Shown: positions 52,100-61,214, counted from the first letter of the stretch. The stretch is DNA of 64,000 nucleotides from Emticicia sp. CRIBPO (GCF_009905725.1 NZ_JAAAKV010000010.1:62001-126000), one strand, 5' to 3'. The notes: a model not told the origin generated them from the letters alone. Numbers and translations: made by a program.

Positions 52100-52567
52100 A
52101 TGCAAAAGTTAGATTGTCTGTTGCAAGTAGCTGATTTTCACAAAACTTTCCATCATCCAATAGTCGAAAACCCTTCAATTCCTTCTGAAGATCGCTGTAA
52201 ATTAAGGGTTGAACTCATTTCTGAAGAGCTCAAAGAATTACAGGAAGCTATTCAGAATAATGACATAGTTGAAGTAGCTGACGCCCTCTGTGACATCCAG
52301 TATGTTTTGTCTGGTGCTGTTCTTGAATTCGGACTTGGTGAGAAATTCAAAACGCTTTTCGACGAAGTTCAGAGGTCCAACATGAGTAAGGCGTGCAATT
52401 CCGTAGAAGAAGCCGAAGCTACCGTAAATCACTATCTGGCAAAAGGCACAGAATGCTATTTTAAAAAAGACGGGGAAAAATACCTGGTATACAGGACCGC
52501 AGATAACAAGACCCTGAAAAGTGTGAATTATTCTCCGGCAGATCTTAAAAGTATCGTTGAGGCTTAA
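52100..52567 (+). CDS. MazG-like NTP pyrophosphohydrolase family protein
   Basis: A 155-residue protein of the all-alpha NTP pyrophosphohydrolase (PRA-PH/MazG) superfamily. The metal-binding pattern is visible: EELKELQEA (E-x3-E type) and VEVADALCDIQYV (E-x2-D type). Such enzymes cleave nucleotides to monophosphate and pyrophosphate, often for damaged nucleotides; the substrate here is unknown. The pepT start lies eight bases after its stop, so they may be co-transcribed. Confidence 0.85.
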   Translation: MQKLDCLLQVADFHKTFHHPIVENPSIPSEDRCKLRVELISEELKELQEAIQNNDIVEVADALCDIQYVLSGAVLEFGLGEKFKTLFDEVQRSNMSKACNSVEEAEATVNHYLAKGTECYFKKDGEKYLVYRTADNKTLKSVNYSPADLKSIVEA

Positions 52568-52574
52568 AAATAAT

Positions 52575-53843
52575 ATGAGCAATCAGATCAGTTTATTGAA
52601 TTACTCGGACCCTTCATTGGTGCAGCGTTTCCTGAAGTATGTTCAGGTAGACACGCAGTCAGACCCGCATTCAGCCTCTTCACCTTCCACTGAAAAGCAA
52701 AAGGACCTGAGCCGGATGCTGGTAGAGGAGCTTCTGGAGATGGGCATTTCAGATGCTCATCTTGACGAATACGGCTACGTTTACGGCACTTTAAAAAACA
52801 ATTCTGAGAAGCAGGTACCGGTAATCTGTTTTTGTTCACATGTCGACACGTCACCTGATTGTCCGGGAGCCGGGGTTAAACCCATTATTCATTACGATTA
52901 TCAGGGCGGGGACCTTGTTTTACCGGACGATGTCGCACAGGTGCTCAGATCAGCAGAACATCCCGATCTGGCCGCCCAGCTGGGCAACGACATCATAACC
53001 GCCAGTGGCAAAACGCTCCTGGGGGCTGATAATAAGGCAGGTGTGGCAGAGATCATGTCTGCTGTAGAATACCTGGTTCAGCATCCTGAAATTAAGCATG
53101 GGGACATTAAGATTCTGTTTACACCGGATGAAGAAATAGGAAGAGGGACCGCTAATGTAGATTTGAAAAAACTTGGGGCTGATTATGCTTATACCATTGA
53201 CGGAGAGACGCTTGGCTCAATGGAGAATGAAACATTTTCTGCAGATGGTGTCGAGATCGTGATCAAAGGCGTAAGTACTCATCCGGGCTTTGCCAAAGGT
53301 AAACTGGAGAACGCTCTGAAAATAGCCGGGGAAATACTGGCAGGGCTTCCGAAAGAAGGCTTGTCGCCGGAAACCACTTCCGGCATGGAAGGATTTATCC
53401 ACCCCGTAGGTTTTTCAGGTATCCAGGAAGAAGCCACCCTTGAATTTATCATCCGTGATTTTACGGTCAAAGGACTGGAAGAAAAAGAAGACCTTTTGAA
53501 AAACATTACGGGGAAAGTCCTGGAAAGCTATCCGAATTCCAAGGCGGAGGTCAGGGTTACTGAGCAATACCGGAACATGAAAGAGATATTGGACCAACAT
53601 CCGGCCGTCATCAACAATGCCCTGGAAGCTATAAAAAGATCCGGACTTGATCCCAAGCTTCAGAGCATCAGGGGAGGCACCGACGGTTCAAGGCTTTCTT
53701 TTATGGGCCTTCCCTGCCCTAATATTTTTGCGGGTGAGCATGCTTTCCATTCAAGATTGGAATGGGTATCTGTCCAGGATATGCAAAAAGCCACCGAAGT
53801 AATCATAAATCTGGCGGGAATCTGGGAGGAACAGGGAACATAA
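52575..53843 (+). CDS. pepT: Peptidase T (tripeptide aminopeptidase)
   Basis: The start at 52575 (MSNQISLLNY) follows the previous stop and matches family length; an earlier ATG at 52557 overlaps the previous gene. The 422-residue cytoplasmic M20B metallopeptidase removes N-terminal residues from tripeptides. Zinc ligands and catalytic residues are seen in CFCSHVDTSPDC, LLGADNKAGVAE, FTPDEEIGRGT and IDGETLGSMENETF; IRGGTDGSRLSF near the C-terminus completes the site. Confidence 0.96.
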   Translation: MSNQISLLNYSDPSLVQRFLKYVQVDTQSDPHSASSPSTEKQKDLSRMLVEELLEMGISDAHLDEYGYVYGTLKNNSEKQVPVICFCSHVDTSPDCPGAGVKPIIHYDYQGGDLVLPDDVAQVLRSAEHPDLAAQLGNDIITASGKTLLGADNKAGVAEIMSAVEYLVQHPEIKHGDIKILFTPDEEIGRGTANVDLKKLGADYAYTIDGETLGSMENETFSADGVEIVIKGVSTHPGFAKGKLENALKIAGEILAGLPKEGLSPETTSGMEGFIHPVGFSGIQEEATLEFIIRDFTVKGLEEKEDLLKNITGKVLESYPNSKAEVRVTEQYRNMKEILDQHPAVINNALEAIKRSGLDPKLQSIRGGTDGSRLSFMGLPCPNIFAGEHAFHSRLEWVSVQDMQKATEVIINLAGIWEEQGT

Positions 53844-53869
53844 TGTATATTTAGAATTCAAAAAAGCCG

Positions 53870-54538
53870 ATGAATCATATCACCGAAAAAATAAAAGAGA
53901 TTGAAGCAAAACTGCCTGCAGGGGTTAAGCTCGTAGCAGTTTCCAAGCTTAAGCCGGTTGAAACCCTCATGCAGGCTTACGAAGGTGGTTTCAGGAGGTT
54001 TGGTGAGAATTATGTCCAGGAGTTGTCCGGAAAGTTTGAAAACATGCCAAAGGACATTGAGTGGCATATGATCGGCCATCTGCAGTCCAATAAAGTCAAA
54101 TACATCGCTCCTTTTGTGAGCATGATCCATTCGGTAGACAGCTTTAAATTGCTGGTTGAAATCAATAAGCAAGCTGCCAAAAACGACCGGGTGATAGATT
54201 GTCTGCTACAAGTCCATATTGCCGAGGAAGACACTAAAACAGGGATGTCCGAAGAGGAATTACTTGAAATCATAAATGCCGATCAGCTTAAATCCCTTAA
54301 AAATGTCCGTATTCTGGGCCTGATGGGCATGAGTACTTTTACGGACGACCTGTATCAGGTAAGGAGGGAATTTAAGTCGCTTAAAAAGATTTTTGACGAT
54401 GTAAAATCCATGGGAAAAACGTCGGACAATTTCTCCATGAATGAGATTTCAATGGGCATGAGTGGTGACTGGCCGCTGGCCATTGAAGAAGGAAGTACCA
54501 TGGTCCGCGTAGGCAGTGCTATATTTGGAAGCCGCTGA
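53870..54538 (+). CDS. Pyridoxal phosphate homeostasis protein, YggS/PLPBP family
   Basis: A 222-residue cytoplasmic single-barrel PLP-binding protein. The PLP lysine lies in VKLVAVSKLKPVETL, with FGENYVQEL, WHMIGHLQSNKVKYI, MGMSTFTDD and the glycine-rich MGMSGDWPLAIEEGSTMVRVGSAIFG phosphate site all present. It binds and buffers PLP and has no known catalysis. It is 26 bases from pepT. Confidence 0.95.
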   Translation: MNHITEKIKEIEAKLPAGVKLVAVSKLKPVETLMQAYEGGFRRFGENYVQELSGKFENMPKDIEWHMIGHLQSNKVKYIAPFVSMIHSVDSFKLLVEINKQAAKNDRVIDCLLQVHIAEEDTKTGMSEEELLEIINADQLKSLKNVRILGLMGMSTFTDDLYQVRREFKSLKKIFDDVKSMGKTSDNFSMNEISMGMSGDWPLAIEEGSTMVRVGSAIFGSR

Positions 54539-54728
54539 AACAGGATTCCCGGAAAATAAAAAAAACCTCCTTTAGAAAAAGAAGGTGTAAAGTCTAAGGT
54601 TAAGGTTGATTGTTTTTGGCTGGGTTGAATAGTGATACAAATATAGTACATTTACGGGAAAAAATATAAGAAGTTAAAGGAAAAGAATTCATTTATTTAT
54701 AAACCTTTCATTATCAACCAGTAAAACA

Positions 54729-55670
54729 ATGATCAATCGCAGAAATTTTTTAACTAAAGCAGTGGGTACAGTAGCCGCAACGAGCCTTGGAGCAGCAGAT
54801 GTGCTGGCAGGGCCGTCCGGAATTACTTCTCAGATCAGCAACGCACCTCATAAATATAAACTTCTGTATGCCCCGCACTTCGGGATGTTCGAGAACTCTG
54901 CGGGGAAAGACCTTTTCGATCAGCTGAAATTTATGGCTGATAACGGCTTTATGGCCCTGGAAGACAACGGTATGATGGGACGTACTGTGGAAACTCAGAA
55001 GAAACTGGGTGAGACCATGGCCAAATTAGGTATGAAAATGGGCGTTTTCGTCATCGACGGTGGAGACAACTGGAAGATTTCATTGACCACCGGAAAAGCC
55101 GAATTTAAAGAGAAATTTCTGAAAACATGCCGTGAGGCCGTTGAGGTAGCCAAAAGAACCAACGCCAAATGGATGACCATTGTACCGGGCTTTTTTGAAC
55201 GCAGATTGCCTGAAGGTATCCAGACGGCCAATGTGATTGATGCTTTCAGACGTGCCAGCGATATATTTGAGCCTCATAACCTGACGATGGTAATGGAGCC
55301 TCTGAGCGATACACCTGAGCTGTTCCTGAGACACTCAGATCAGTCATATCTGATATGCAAGGCCGTGAACAGCTCTGCCTGTAAAATCCTCTTTGACATG
55401 TGGCACATGCAACGTAACGAAGGACAGATGACCAGGAACATGGACCTGGTTTGGGACGAGATCGGCTATTTCCAGATCGGAGATGATCCGGGTCGTAATG
55501 AACCTACTACCGGCGAAGTCAACTATAAATTCCTGTTCAAACACATTTATGACAAAGCCAAGGCCAACAACCAGGAGTTTATCCTGGGGATGGAGCACGG
55601 CAACTTCTTCAAAGGAAAAGAAGGCGAGCAAAAGCTCATTGAAGCTTACCAGTGGAGCGATAATTTTTAA
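54729..55670 (+). CDS. Hydroxypyruvate-isomerase-like TIM barrel protein, exported
   Basis: A 313-residue sugar isomerase/epimerase-type barrel. The N-terminus MINRRNFLTKAVGTVAATSLG is a probable twin-arginine signal. Barrel motifs KFMADNGFMALEDNGMMG, MTIVPGFFERRLPEG, MVMEPLSDTPELF, CKILFDMWHMQRNEG and GMEHGNFFKG carry the Glu, Asp, His and Glu metal residues of the hydroxypyruvate isomerase family. It is the first of a plus-strand trio with a histidine phosphatase and a Gfo/Idh/MocA oxidoreductase, repeating the barrel-oxidoreductase pairing seen at 8870-12642. Substrate unknown. Confidence 0.87.
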   Translation: MINRRNFLTKAVGTVAATSLGAADVLAGPSGITSQISNAPHKYKLLYAPHFGMFENSAGKDLFDQLKFMADNGFMALEDNGMMGRTVETQKKLGETMAKLGMKMGVFVIDGGDNWKISLTTGKAEFKEKFLKTCREAVEVAKRTNAKWMTIVPGFFERRLPEGIQTANVIDAFRRASDIFEPHNLTMVMEPLSDTPELFLRHSDQSYLICKAVNSSACKILFDMWHMQRNEGQMTRNMDLVWDEIGYFQIGDDPGRNEPTTGEVNYKFLFKHIYDKAKANNQEFILGMEHGNFFKGKEGEQKLIEAYQWSDNF

Positions 55671-55728
55671 TCAGACGCATATCAAAGCCGGGAAGTTTAC
55701 TTTCCGGCTTTATCTTTAAAATAAACCT

Positions 55729-56214
55729 ATGAAAAAGACCCTCTTTGTTCTCTTCTTAGCCATTTCCGGCTTTTTAACTTCCTGTACCACAAGTTATTAT
55801 GTCGTGAGGCATGGAGAGAAAACCACTGCACCGCCTAAAGATCCTGTGCTTTCTGAGACCGGTATGGCCAGAGCTCAGAAGCTTAAAGCTCAATTGAAAG
55901 ATAAAGGCATAAAGAAAATATATTCGAGTAACACCCAGCGGACTAAGATGACCGCCCAGCCTTTGGCAGATGTTTTGGGTGTTCAGATCGAGGTATATAA
56001 TCCTTTGGATCAGCTCCCTTTTATTGAAAAACTTAAGTCATCGCGTGATAACACACTGGTGGTAGCTCACAGCAATACCATCAAACAGGTGCTGAACGGA
56101 CTGGCCGGTAAAGAAGTGCTCGCAAAAGACCTCGACGAAAGCGAATATGACAATATTTACGTGATCAAACGGTCGAAGTCGGGGAAGGCTACTGTTAAGG
56201 CTGGGAAATACTGA
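55729..56214 (+). CDS. Histidine phosphatase family lipoprotein
   Basis: A 161-residue protein with lipobox FLTSC (Cys19) followed almost at once by the phosphatase motif VVRHGEK (Arg27-His28-Gly29). The second half has KIYSSNTQRTKMTAQPLA and LVVAHSNTIKQVLNG, with the conserved second Arg and His. It is small like SixA or PhoE-type phosphatases. Lipidation places it in the envelope, so it probably removes phosphate from an extracytoplasmic sugar or nucleotide. It sits between the two exported sugar enzymes. Confidence 0.87.
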   Translation: MKKTLFVLFLAISGFLTSCTTSYYVVRHGEKTTAPPKDPVLSETGMARAQKLKAQLKDKGIKKIYSSNTQRTKMTAQPLADVLGVQIEVYNPLDQLPFIEKLKSSRDNTLVVAHSNTIKQVLNGLAGKEVLAKDLDESEYDNIYVIKRSKSGKATVKAGKY

Positions 56215-56245
56215 TAAAAAGATCATTTCAAAAAAAGCATTTCAA

Positions 56246-57331
56246 ATGAACAGAAGAGATTTTATCAATAAAGCAGGAATGACCGCAGGTGGGTTGTTGC
56301 TATCTTCGCATGCCAGAAGTTTTGGAAGGGAAGATAAGAAACTGGGCATTGCTCTGGTTGGATTGGGCAGTTATGCTACATTTCAACTGGCTCCTGCTTT
56401 GCAGGATTCAAAACTGTGTAAACTAACGGGTATTGTCACGGGGACACCTGAGAAGGCAGAGAAGTGGTCGGCTCAGTACAACATTCCTAAAAAGAATATC
56501 TATAACTATCAGAATTTTGACCAGATCAAAGACAATCCGGATATTGATATTGTCTATGTGGTTTTGCCTAATTCAATGCACGCTGAATATACCATCAGGG
56601 CAGCCAGAGCCGGTAAGCATGTTATCTGTGAAAAACCGATGGCCCTCAATGTGGCTGAATGCAAAGCTATGATAAAAGCCTGTGATGAAGCTAAAGTTCA
56701 TCTGTCTGTCGGTTACCGTTTGTATTTTGAGCCGCATCACCTGGAGATGAGGAGATTAGGCACTCAAAAGATCCATGGCGGGGTTAAGATGATAGAAAGC
56801 AGCCTTGGTTTTTCGATGGCAGATCCGAAAGTATGGCGGCTCAATAAGGCCCTTGGCGGAGGCGGGGCCATCATGGATCTCGGGGTTTATTGTATCCAGG
56901 GAGCCAGAAGGACGATAGGAGAACTTCCCGAAGCCGTTACTGCACAGGGTTTCGTGCGTGATCATAATGTTTTCAAGGGCATTTACGAGATGGTGATGTT
57001 CCAGATGGAGTTTCCGGGCGGAGCCATTTCCAACTCGACTACCACTTACACCTCTTATATCGACAGACTCTATGCCACCACCGGATATAAATGGTTCAGC
57101 CTGGAGCCTTCTTATAATGGGACTGGTGCTTCCGGTAATTCGTCAGAGGGGAAAATCAGTTTCCAGACCAATCCTTACCAGCAGACCCGCCAGATGGACG
57201 ACTTTGCCGATTGTATCCTCAACAACCGGAAATCAGAAGCATCCGGAGAAGAAGGAATGACCGATCTGAAGATCATTGAAGCCATAAAAAAAGCGGCTGA
57301 CACAGGTAAAAAGGTAAAAGTCAGCTACTAA
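56246..57331 (+). CDS. Gfo/Idh/MocA-family oxidoreductase, exported (glucose-fructose oxidoreductase-like)
   Basis: A 361-residue NAD(P)-dependent sugar oxidoreductase with a twin-arginine-type signal (MNRRDFINKAGMTAGG). The Rossmann fold begins near residue 33 (LGIALVGLGSYATF). AGKHVICEKPMALNVAECKA has the EKP catalytic motif, and GGGGAIMDLGVYCIQGAR matches the active-site loop of glucose-fructose oxidoreductase-like enzymes. It ends the plus-strand trio. Export with a tightly bound cofactor, as in glucose-fructose oxidoreductase, is plausible. Substrate unknown. Confidence 0.9.
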   Translation: MNRRDFINKAGMTAGGLLLSSHARSFGREDKKLGIALVGLGSYATFQLAPALQDSKLCKLTGIVTGTPEKAEKWSAQYNIPKKNIYNYQNFDQIKDNPDIDIVYVVLPNSMHAEYTIRAARAGKHVICEKPMALNVAECKAMIKACDEAKVHLSVGYRLYFEPHHLEMRRLGTQKIHGGVKMIESSLGFSMADPKVWRLNKALGGGGAIMDLGVYCIQGARRTIGELPEAVTAQGFVRDHNVFKGIYEMVMFQMEFPGGAISNSTTTYTSYIDRLYATTGYKWFSLEPSYNGTGASGNSSEGKISFQTNPYQQTRQMDDFADCILNNRKSEASGEEGMTDLKIIEAIKKAADTGKKVKVSY

Positions 57332-57367
57332 GAATAAATTTATTTCAGAAAAAAATAGCAGAACTTA

Positions 57368-57385
57368 TTAAGATTAAGTCTAAAT
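57368..57385. promoter_or_regulatory. Candidate iron-responsive operator upstream of the Cys-rich peptide gene
   Basis: TTAAGATTAAGTCTAAAT, read on the minus strand, begins ATTTAGACT then TAAT. It matches the ATTTAGACTAAT core of the two elements in the siderophore locus with one extra base. It ends five bases before the -7 box, where a repressor would block transcription. Confidence 0.45.
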
Positions 57386-57390
57386 ATGCT

Positions 57391-57398
57391 TATATTTG
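57391..57398 (+). promoter_or_regulatory. -7 box of the Cys-rich peptide gene
   Basis: TATATTTG is a perfect TAnnTTTG match. It places the transcript start near 57405, which rules out the in-frame ATG at 57386 and supports translation from 57424. Confidence 0.55.
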
Positions 57399-57423
57399 CA
57401 TTTTCTTTTTCTAAAATATTTGT

Positions 57424-57588
57424 GATGGAGTACGGCTTAGAGGAACAGGATCATACTATTTCTACATTTTCGACCAAGGGTTTTATGTGCATGCCTTTTG
57501 ATAACGAGTGCTGTGTGCTGAAAAAATGCTGTAAGTCTTATAAAGATAAGGGTGGCAAGCAATGTAAAAAATGTCCTAAGAAAAAATA
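57424..57588 (+). CDS. Cys-rich small protein of 54 residues, candidate iron-regulated metal binder
   Basis: A cytoplasmic peptide with seven cysteines: Cys22, Cys29-Cys30, Cys35-Cys36, Cys47 and Cys50, and a lysine-rich tail (KQCKKCPKKK). The N-terminal 20 residues lack cysteine. Paired CC and CxxC spacing suits metal or cluster binding. The start at 57424 is chosen from promoter position; the frame also has an ATG at 57386. It is monocistronic between a clear -7 promoter and a bidirectional terminator. The operator-like sequence upstream resembles that of the siderophore locus, so regulation by iron is proposed. I recall similar unannotated peptides in related genomes but no function. Confidence 0.75.
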
Positions 57589-57635
57589 AGGGAATTAATT
57601 ATAGAGATTTAGCTTATTGTTGATATATTTTCAAC

Positions 57636-57665
57636 AAAAAAGACTGGTGTTGGCCAGTCTTTTTT
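57636..57665. terminator. Bidirectional terminator between the Cys-rich peptide gene and the M28 gene
   Basis: A 12-bp perfect stem (57636-57647 with 57654-57665, six A and GACTGG / CCAGTC and six T) with a six-base loop, giving a T-run on both strands. Confidence 0.9.
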
Positions 57666-57688
57666 GTTTTTATGAAGTCAGGACAGCA

Positions 57689-58708
57689 TTATTGAACACT
57701 ACCTTCATTATACAATACCTGGAGAACGGTTTGACCCACGGCCTTTAAAGTGTTTTTGTCAATAGCAGATATATCATCATCATGGGTATGATGAGCTTTG
57801 AAAAAATCTGCACCGCTACTTCCGAAAGAAGTTTTCAGATCAATGATATCAATCATCGGAATTTTAGCATTGGCTATCACCGGCACGTGGTCGTCGTAGA
57901 TACTTCCACCGCTTTCATTTAAAAAGTACTGGCTAAACCCAAGCTGAGACGCGGTATTCCATACATTTTTTACAATGGAAGGAGCGGCCTGCATAGAGGT
58001 CTCATCATATCTGAATGTCGCGTTTTTAGCCCCGACCATATCCAGAAGAATACCATAGAAAGCAGTGTAATTAGGTTTATGAAGGTTTTTTGACCAGTAG
58101 TCTGATCCTAAAAGATATCCTCCGTATTGTAATCCGGAATCTTTCTTATAATCAATGGCTTCGCCCCAGTCTTCCGCATCAAAAAGAATGATGTCTATGC
58201 CTACCTCAGGTTTTTTGGGAGCCTCGTGGATGATTCTTGCGATCTCCAGCAGTACTGCTACGCCACTGGCACCGTCATTGGCCCCTGGAATCGGCTGAGT
58301 CTGACGTTCGTCGTCTTTGTCGGCAATCGGGCGGGTATCCCAGTGAGCGGCTAAAAGCACCCTCTTTGCGGCTGCCGGGTTAGTGGAAGCAATGATGTTT
58401 TTGGCGTTGAGTGCTTTGCCTTCATAATTGACAGGCTTGAAATTCTGCTCTGTTACTTCAAAGCCATATGATTTAAATTTCTGGATGAGCCACGCCGCTG
58501 TTTTTACATGTGCCGGAGTGTTGGGAACTCTCGGGCCGAAAGCCAGCTGTTTTTCAAGGAAATGAAAGGCAGAATCGCTTGAAAACGCAGGTGCTGGTAC
58601 ACTGACTACTGCCTGTTCCTCAGTAGTGGTTTCTGCTTTTTCGTTTGATCTGCAACCCGCAAAAATGATCAGGGAAACAACAAGAAATAGACCGGTTTTT
58701 TTCATCAA
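57689..58708 (-). CDS. M28 zinc peptidase / glutaminyl cyclase-like lipoprotein
   Basis: A 339-residue lipoprotein (lipobox IFAGC, Cys19). The M28 fold shows zinc residues His122 (AHWDTRP), Asp145 (GANDGASGV) and Glu179 (DAEDWGE), plus DHVPV and HHTHDD near the C-terminus. The GPRVPNTPAH start and AHWDTRP...GANDGASG pattern are shared with the glutaminyl-peptide cyclotransferase branch of M28, common in Bacteroidota, which converts N-terminal Gln to pyroglutamate on exported proteins. An aminopeptidase role is the alternative. Location: envelope. Confidence 0.88.
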   Translation of the reverse strand: MMKKTGLFLVVSLIIFAGCRSNEKAETTTEEQAVVSVPAPAFSSDSAFHFLEKQLAFGPRVPNTPAHVKTAAWLIQKFKSYGFEVTEQNFKPVNYEGKALNAKNIIASTNPAAAKRVLLAAHWDTRPIADKDDERQTQPIPGANDGASGVAVLLEIARIIHEAPKKPEVGIDIILFDAEDWGEAIDYKKDSGLQYGGYLLGSDYWSKNLHKPNYTAFYGILLDMVGAKNATFRYDETSMQAAPSIVKNVWNTASQLGFSQYFLNESGGSIYDDHVPVIANAKIPMIDIIDLKTSFGSSGADFFKAHHTHDDDISAIDKNTLKAVGQTVLQVLYNEGSVQ

Positions 58709-58871
58709 AAGGGTAGTTTTAATAAGATTTTCGGAATTTGACTCCGCAAAATTAGGGTTTTATTGCTAAATTAACGTATTTTGTTTCTCCGGATTGTATC
58801 TGAATACTACCCGGCAACAACACATGAGGTAAAATTCATGTTCGCTTTTCTAATAAAAAATGACATTTGTG

Positions 58872-59717
58872 ATGAAAAAACGTTTATACGCTTTCTCCTC
58901 TTTGGCCTTGGCTATACTTTGTTTTTCGTTCGTCGAAAGAAAACCTTCTGAATCAAAACCGGTCAAAGTTGTTAATTATTCCATATTCGGTTCCAAATAC
59001 GCCGTAACGCCTATCATAGACTCCAAGCTGGCCAATCATGTTTACTATGTAGTCAGCGGTCATGGTGGTCCTGATCCCGGAGCTGTCTGCAAAACCGATA
59101 AAAAATGCATTTCTGAGGACGAATATGCCTATGACATCAGCCTGAGACTGGCCAGGAACCTGATCAGCCACGGAGCCAAGGTTTACATGATCGTAAGGGA
59201 CGAAAATGATGGGATCAGGGATGATGAATACCTGGAAATGGATAACGACGAAACCGTCTGGATGGATCAGAAAATTCCAGGAGGGCAGATAGCGAGATTA
59301 AGACAGCGGACAACGATCATCAATAAACTGTATGAGGAAAATGCTCAAAAAGGATACCAGGTACAGCGGGTGATCGAAACCCACGTTGATTCACGCTATG
59401 TGGACCATAAAGTGGATATATTTTTCTATTATAACGACAGTAAACCCGAAAGCCAGCAGCTGGCCCATAAAATGTACGACACCATCAGGGACAAATATGA
59501 TTCTGCTCAGAAGGGCAGGGGATATTCCGGTGAAGTGAAGTCCAGGGAATTATGGATGATCCAGGCTTCGAAACCTCCCGTTGTCTTTATTGAACTGGGC
59601 AATATTACCAATGAGTTTGACCGCAAGCGGCTTTTGCTTCCTAACAACCGCCAGGCTATCGCCAACTGGTTTGCAGCCGGAATAGAAAAACACAGCGAGG
59701 AGGATATCAAACTCTGA
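58872..59717 (+). CDS. N-acetylmuramoyl-L-alanine amidase family protein
   Basis: The start at 58872 (MKKRLYAFSSLALAIL) gives a clean signal peptide; an ATG four codons upstream is less likely. The 281-residue protein is an Amidase_3-type zinc hydrolase: His64 (SGHGGPDPG), Glu84 (EDEYAYD), His171 (ETHVDSR) and catalytic Glu241 (FIELGN). It would cut the amide bond between N-acetylmuramic acid and the peptide stem in the periplasm. Insertions between the first Glu and second His lengthen the domain. Its stop codon abuts that of convergent cysS. Confidence 0.9.
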   Translation: MKKRLYAFSSLALAILCFSFVERKPSESKPVKVVNYSIFGSKYAVTPIIDSKLANHVYYVVSGHGGPDPGAVCKTDKKCISEDEYAYDISLRLARNLISHGAKVYMIVRDENDGIRDDEYLEMDNDETVWMDQKIPGGQIARLRQRTTIINKLYEENAQKGYQVQRVIETHVDSRYVDHKVDIFFYYNDSKPESQQLAHKMYDTIRDKYDSAQKGRGYSGEVKSRELWMIQASKPPVVFIELGNITNEFDRKRLLLPNNRQAIANWFAAGIEKHSEEDIKL

Positions 59718-61214
59718 TTACTCCTCCCAGGCCCAGTCTATGCGGTGTTTCATGTCTTTAATGGTCATGTTATTGCCTTTAAAGTAAGCACGCACCTGAT
59801 CCACTTTGTCGTATTGCTGGTTGGCCTTATATTCTTTATACAAAGTCAGCATACCGTTGATCACCGATTCGTCATTTCCCAGCTTTTCTTCTTTGAGCCC
59901 GAGGATATCTTCAAAGAACAGGACGAAGTTTGACTTCAATGCATCGAAAGTCTCCTGTCCCAAAGCAGAAGGGGCCAGCTGGTTCATATAGATCATGTTG
60001 ATGTATTTCAATAAGGTAAACAACTGAGCTATGGCCACTGCTGTGTTCAGGTCGTCATTGATGGCATCATAGAATGCCGTGATAGCTTTGTCTATTTCAG
60101 ATTTCTTTTTCTCGTCAACAGGTGTTTCAGAAGCTTCAAATTCAAGGGTCTTGACGATCCTGAGACCATTGATAAGTCTTCTGTAAGCTTTCTGCGATCC
60201 TTTCAGTGCGTCGTTAGAGAAATCAAGAGTACTTCTGTATTGCGACTGCAGCATGAAAAACCTGACCGTCATCGGGCTGTATGCCTGATCCAGTGAGGGA
60301 TGTGATCCTGAGAATAATTCTGCTGGTAAAAAACTGTTGCCCAGTGATTTGGACATCTTCTGTCCGTTGACCGTCAGCATATTGGAGTGCATCCAGTATC
60401 TCACGGGCTCTTCACCGGTGAGGGCTTTGCCCTGGGCAATTTCACATTCGTGGTGAGGGAATTTCAGGTCCATTCCACCGCCGTGAATATCGAATTGTTT
60501 ACCCAGGTATTTGGTGCTCATGCAGGTACATTCAAGGTGCCAGCCCGGGAATCCCATGCCCCATGGACTCGGCCATTGCATGATGTGCTCGGGAGCGGCT
60601 TTTTTCCAGATGGCAAAATCAAGCGGGTTTCTTTTCTCAGCCTGCCCGTCCAGCTCACGGGTTTCGTTTAATAAATCTTCCAGGATCCGGCCGGACAATT
60701 TTCCGTAGTCGTTTCCTGCTTCATTGTATTTATTGATGTCGAAATAAACAGAACCGTTGGATTCATAAGCCAGCCCTTTTTCGATCAGGGACTTGACGGC
60801 CTCAATCTGCTCTACCATATGCCCCGTAGCAGAAGGCTCAATGCTAGGAGGTAGGAAATTAAACTGATCAAGCACTTTATGGAAATCATTGGTATAGCGT
60901 TGCACGATCTCCATAGGCTCCAGTTTTTCGAGCTTGGCCATTTTACCGATTTTGTCTTCGCCTTCTTCTCCGTCTCCGACCAGGTGTCCCACATCGGTGA
61001 TATTCCGGACGTATCTTACTTTATAGCCGGTCTGCATCAGGTACCTGTAAAGCACATCAAAGGTCAGAAAAGACCGGATGTTACCCAAATGCACGTAATT
61101 ATAGACGGTCGGGCCGCAAACATACAGGCCTACGTGGCCGGGAATGATAGGTTCAAATATTTCTTTTTGTCGTGTGAGGGTATTGTAAACTTTCAAAGGC
61201 TGCATCCTGTTCAA
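59718..61214 (-). CDS. cysS: Cysteinyl-tRNA synthetase
   Basis: A 498-residue class I synthetase charging tRNA-Cys. Zinc ligand Cys33 lies in YVCGPTVYNY. The HIGH motif reads HLGN (42-45) and KMSKS lies in GQKMSKSLGNS near residue 285. WHLECTCMSTKYLG and HGGGMDLKFPHHECEIAQ supply the other zinc residues and adenylate contacts. The start may be 61214 or three codons later at 61205. It is monocistronic and essential. Confidence 0.97.
   Translation of the reverse strand: MNRMQPLKVYNTLTRQKEIFEPIIPGHVGLYVCGPTVYNYVHLGNIRSFLTFDVLYRYLMQTGYKVRYVRNITDVGHLVGDGEEGEDKIGKMAKLEKLEPMEIVQRYTNDFHKVLDQFNFLPPSIEPSATGHMVEQIEAVKSLIEKGLAYESNGSVYFDINKYNEAGNDYGKLSGRILEDLLNETRELDGQAEKRNPLDFAIWKKAAPEHIMQWPSPWGMGFPGWHLECTCMSTKYLGKQFDIHGGGMDLKFPHHECEIAQGKALTGEEPVRYWMHSNMLTVNGQKMSKSLGNSFLPAELFSGSHPSLDQAYSPMTVRFFMLQSQYRSTLDFSNDALKGSQKAYRRLINGLRIVKTLEFEASETPVDEKKKSEIDKAITAFYDAINDDLNTAVAIAQLFTLLKYINMIYMNQLAPSALGQETFDALKSNFVLFFEDILGLKEEKLGNDESVINGMLTLYKEYKANQQYDKVDQVRAYFKGNNMTIKDMKHRIDWAWEE

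Noticed and set aside
54550-54590. Possible terminator after the YggS gene
   Set aside because: The stem is short and mismatched and lacks a T-run on the plus strand; not strong enough to call.
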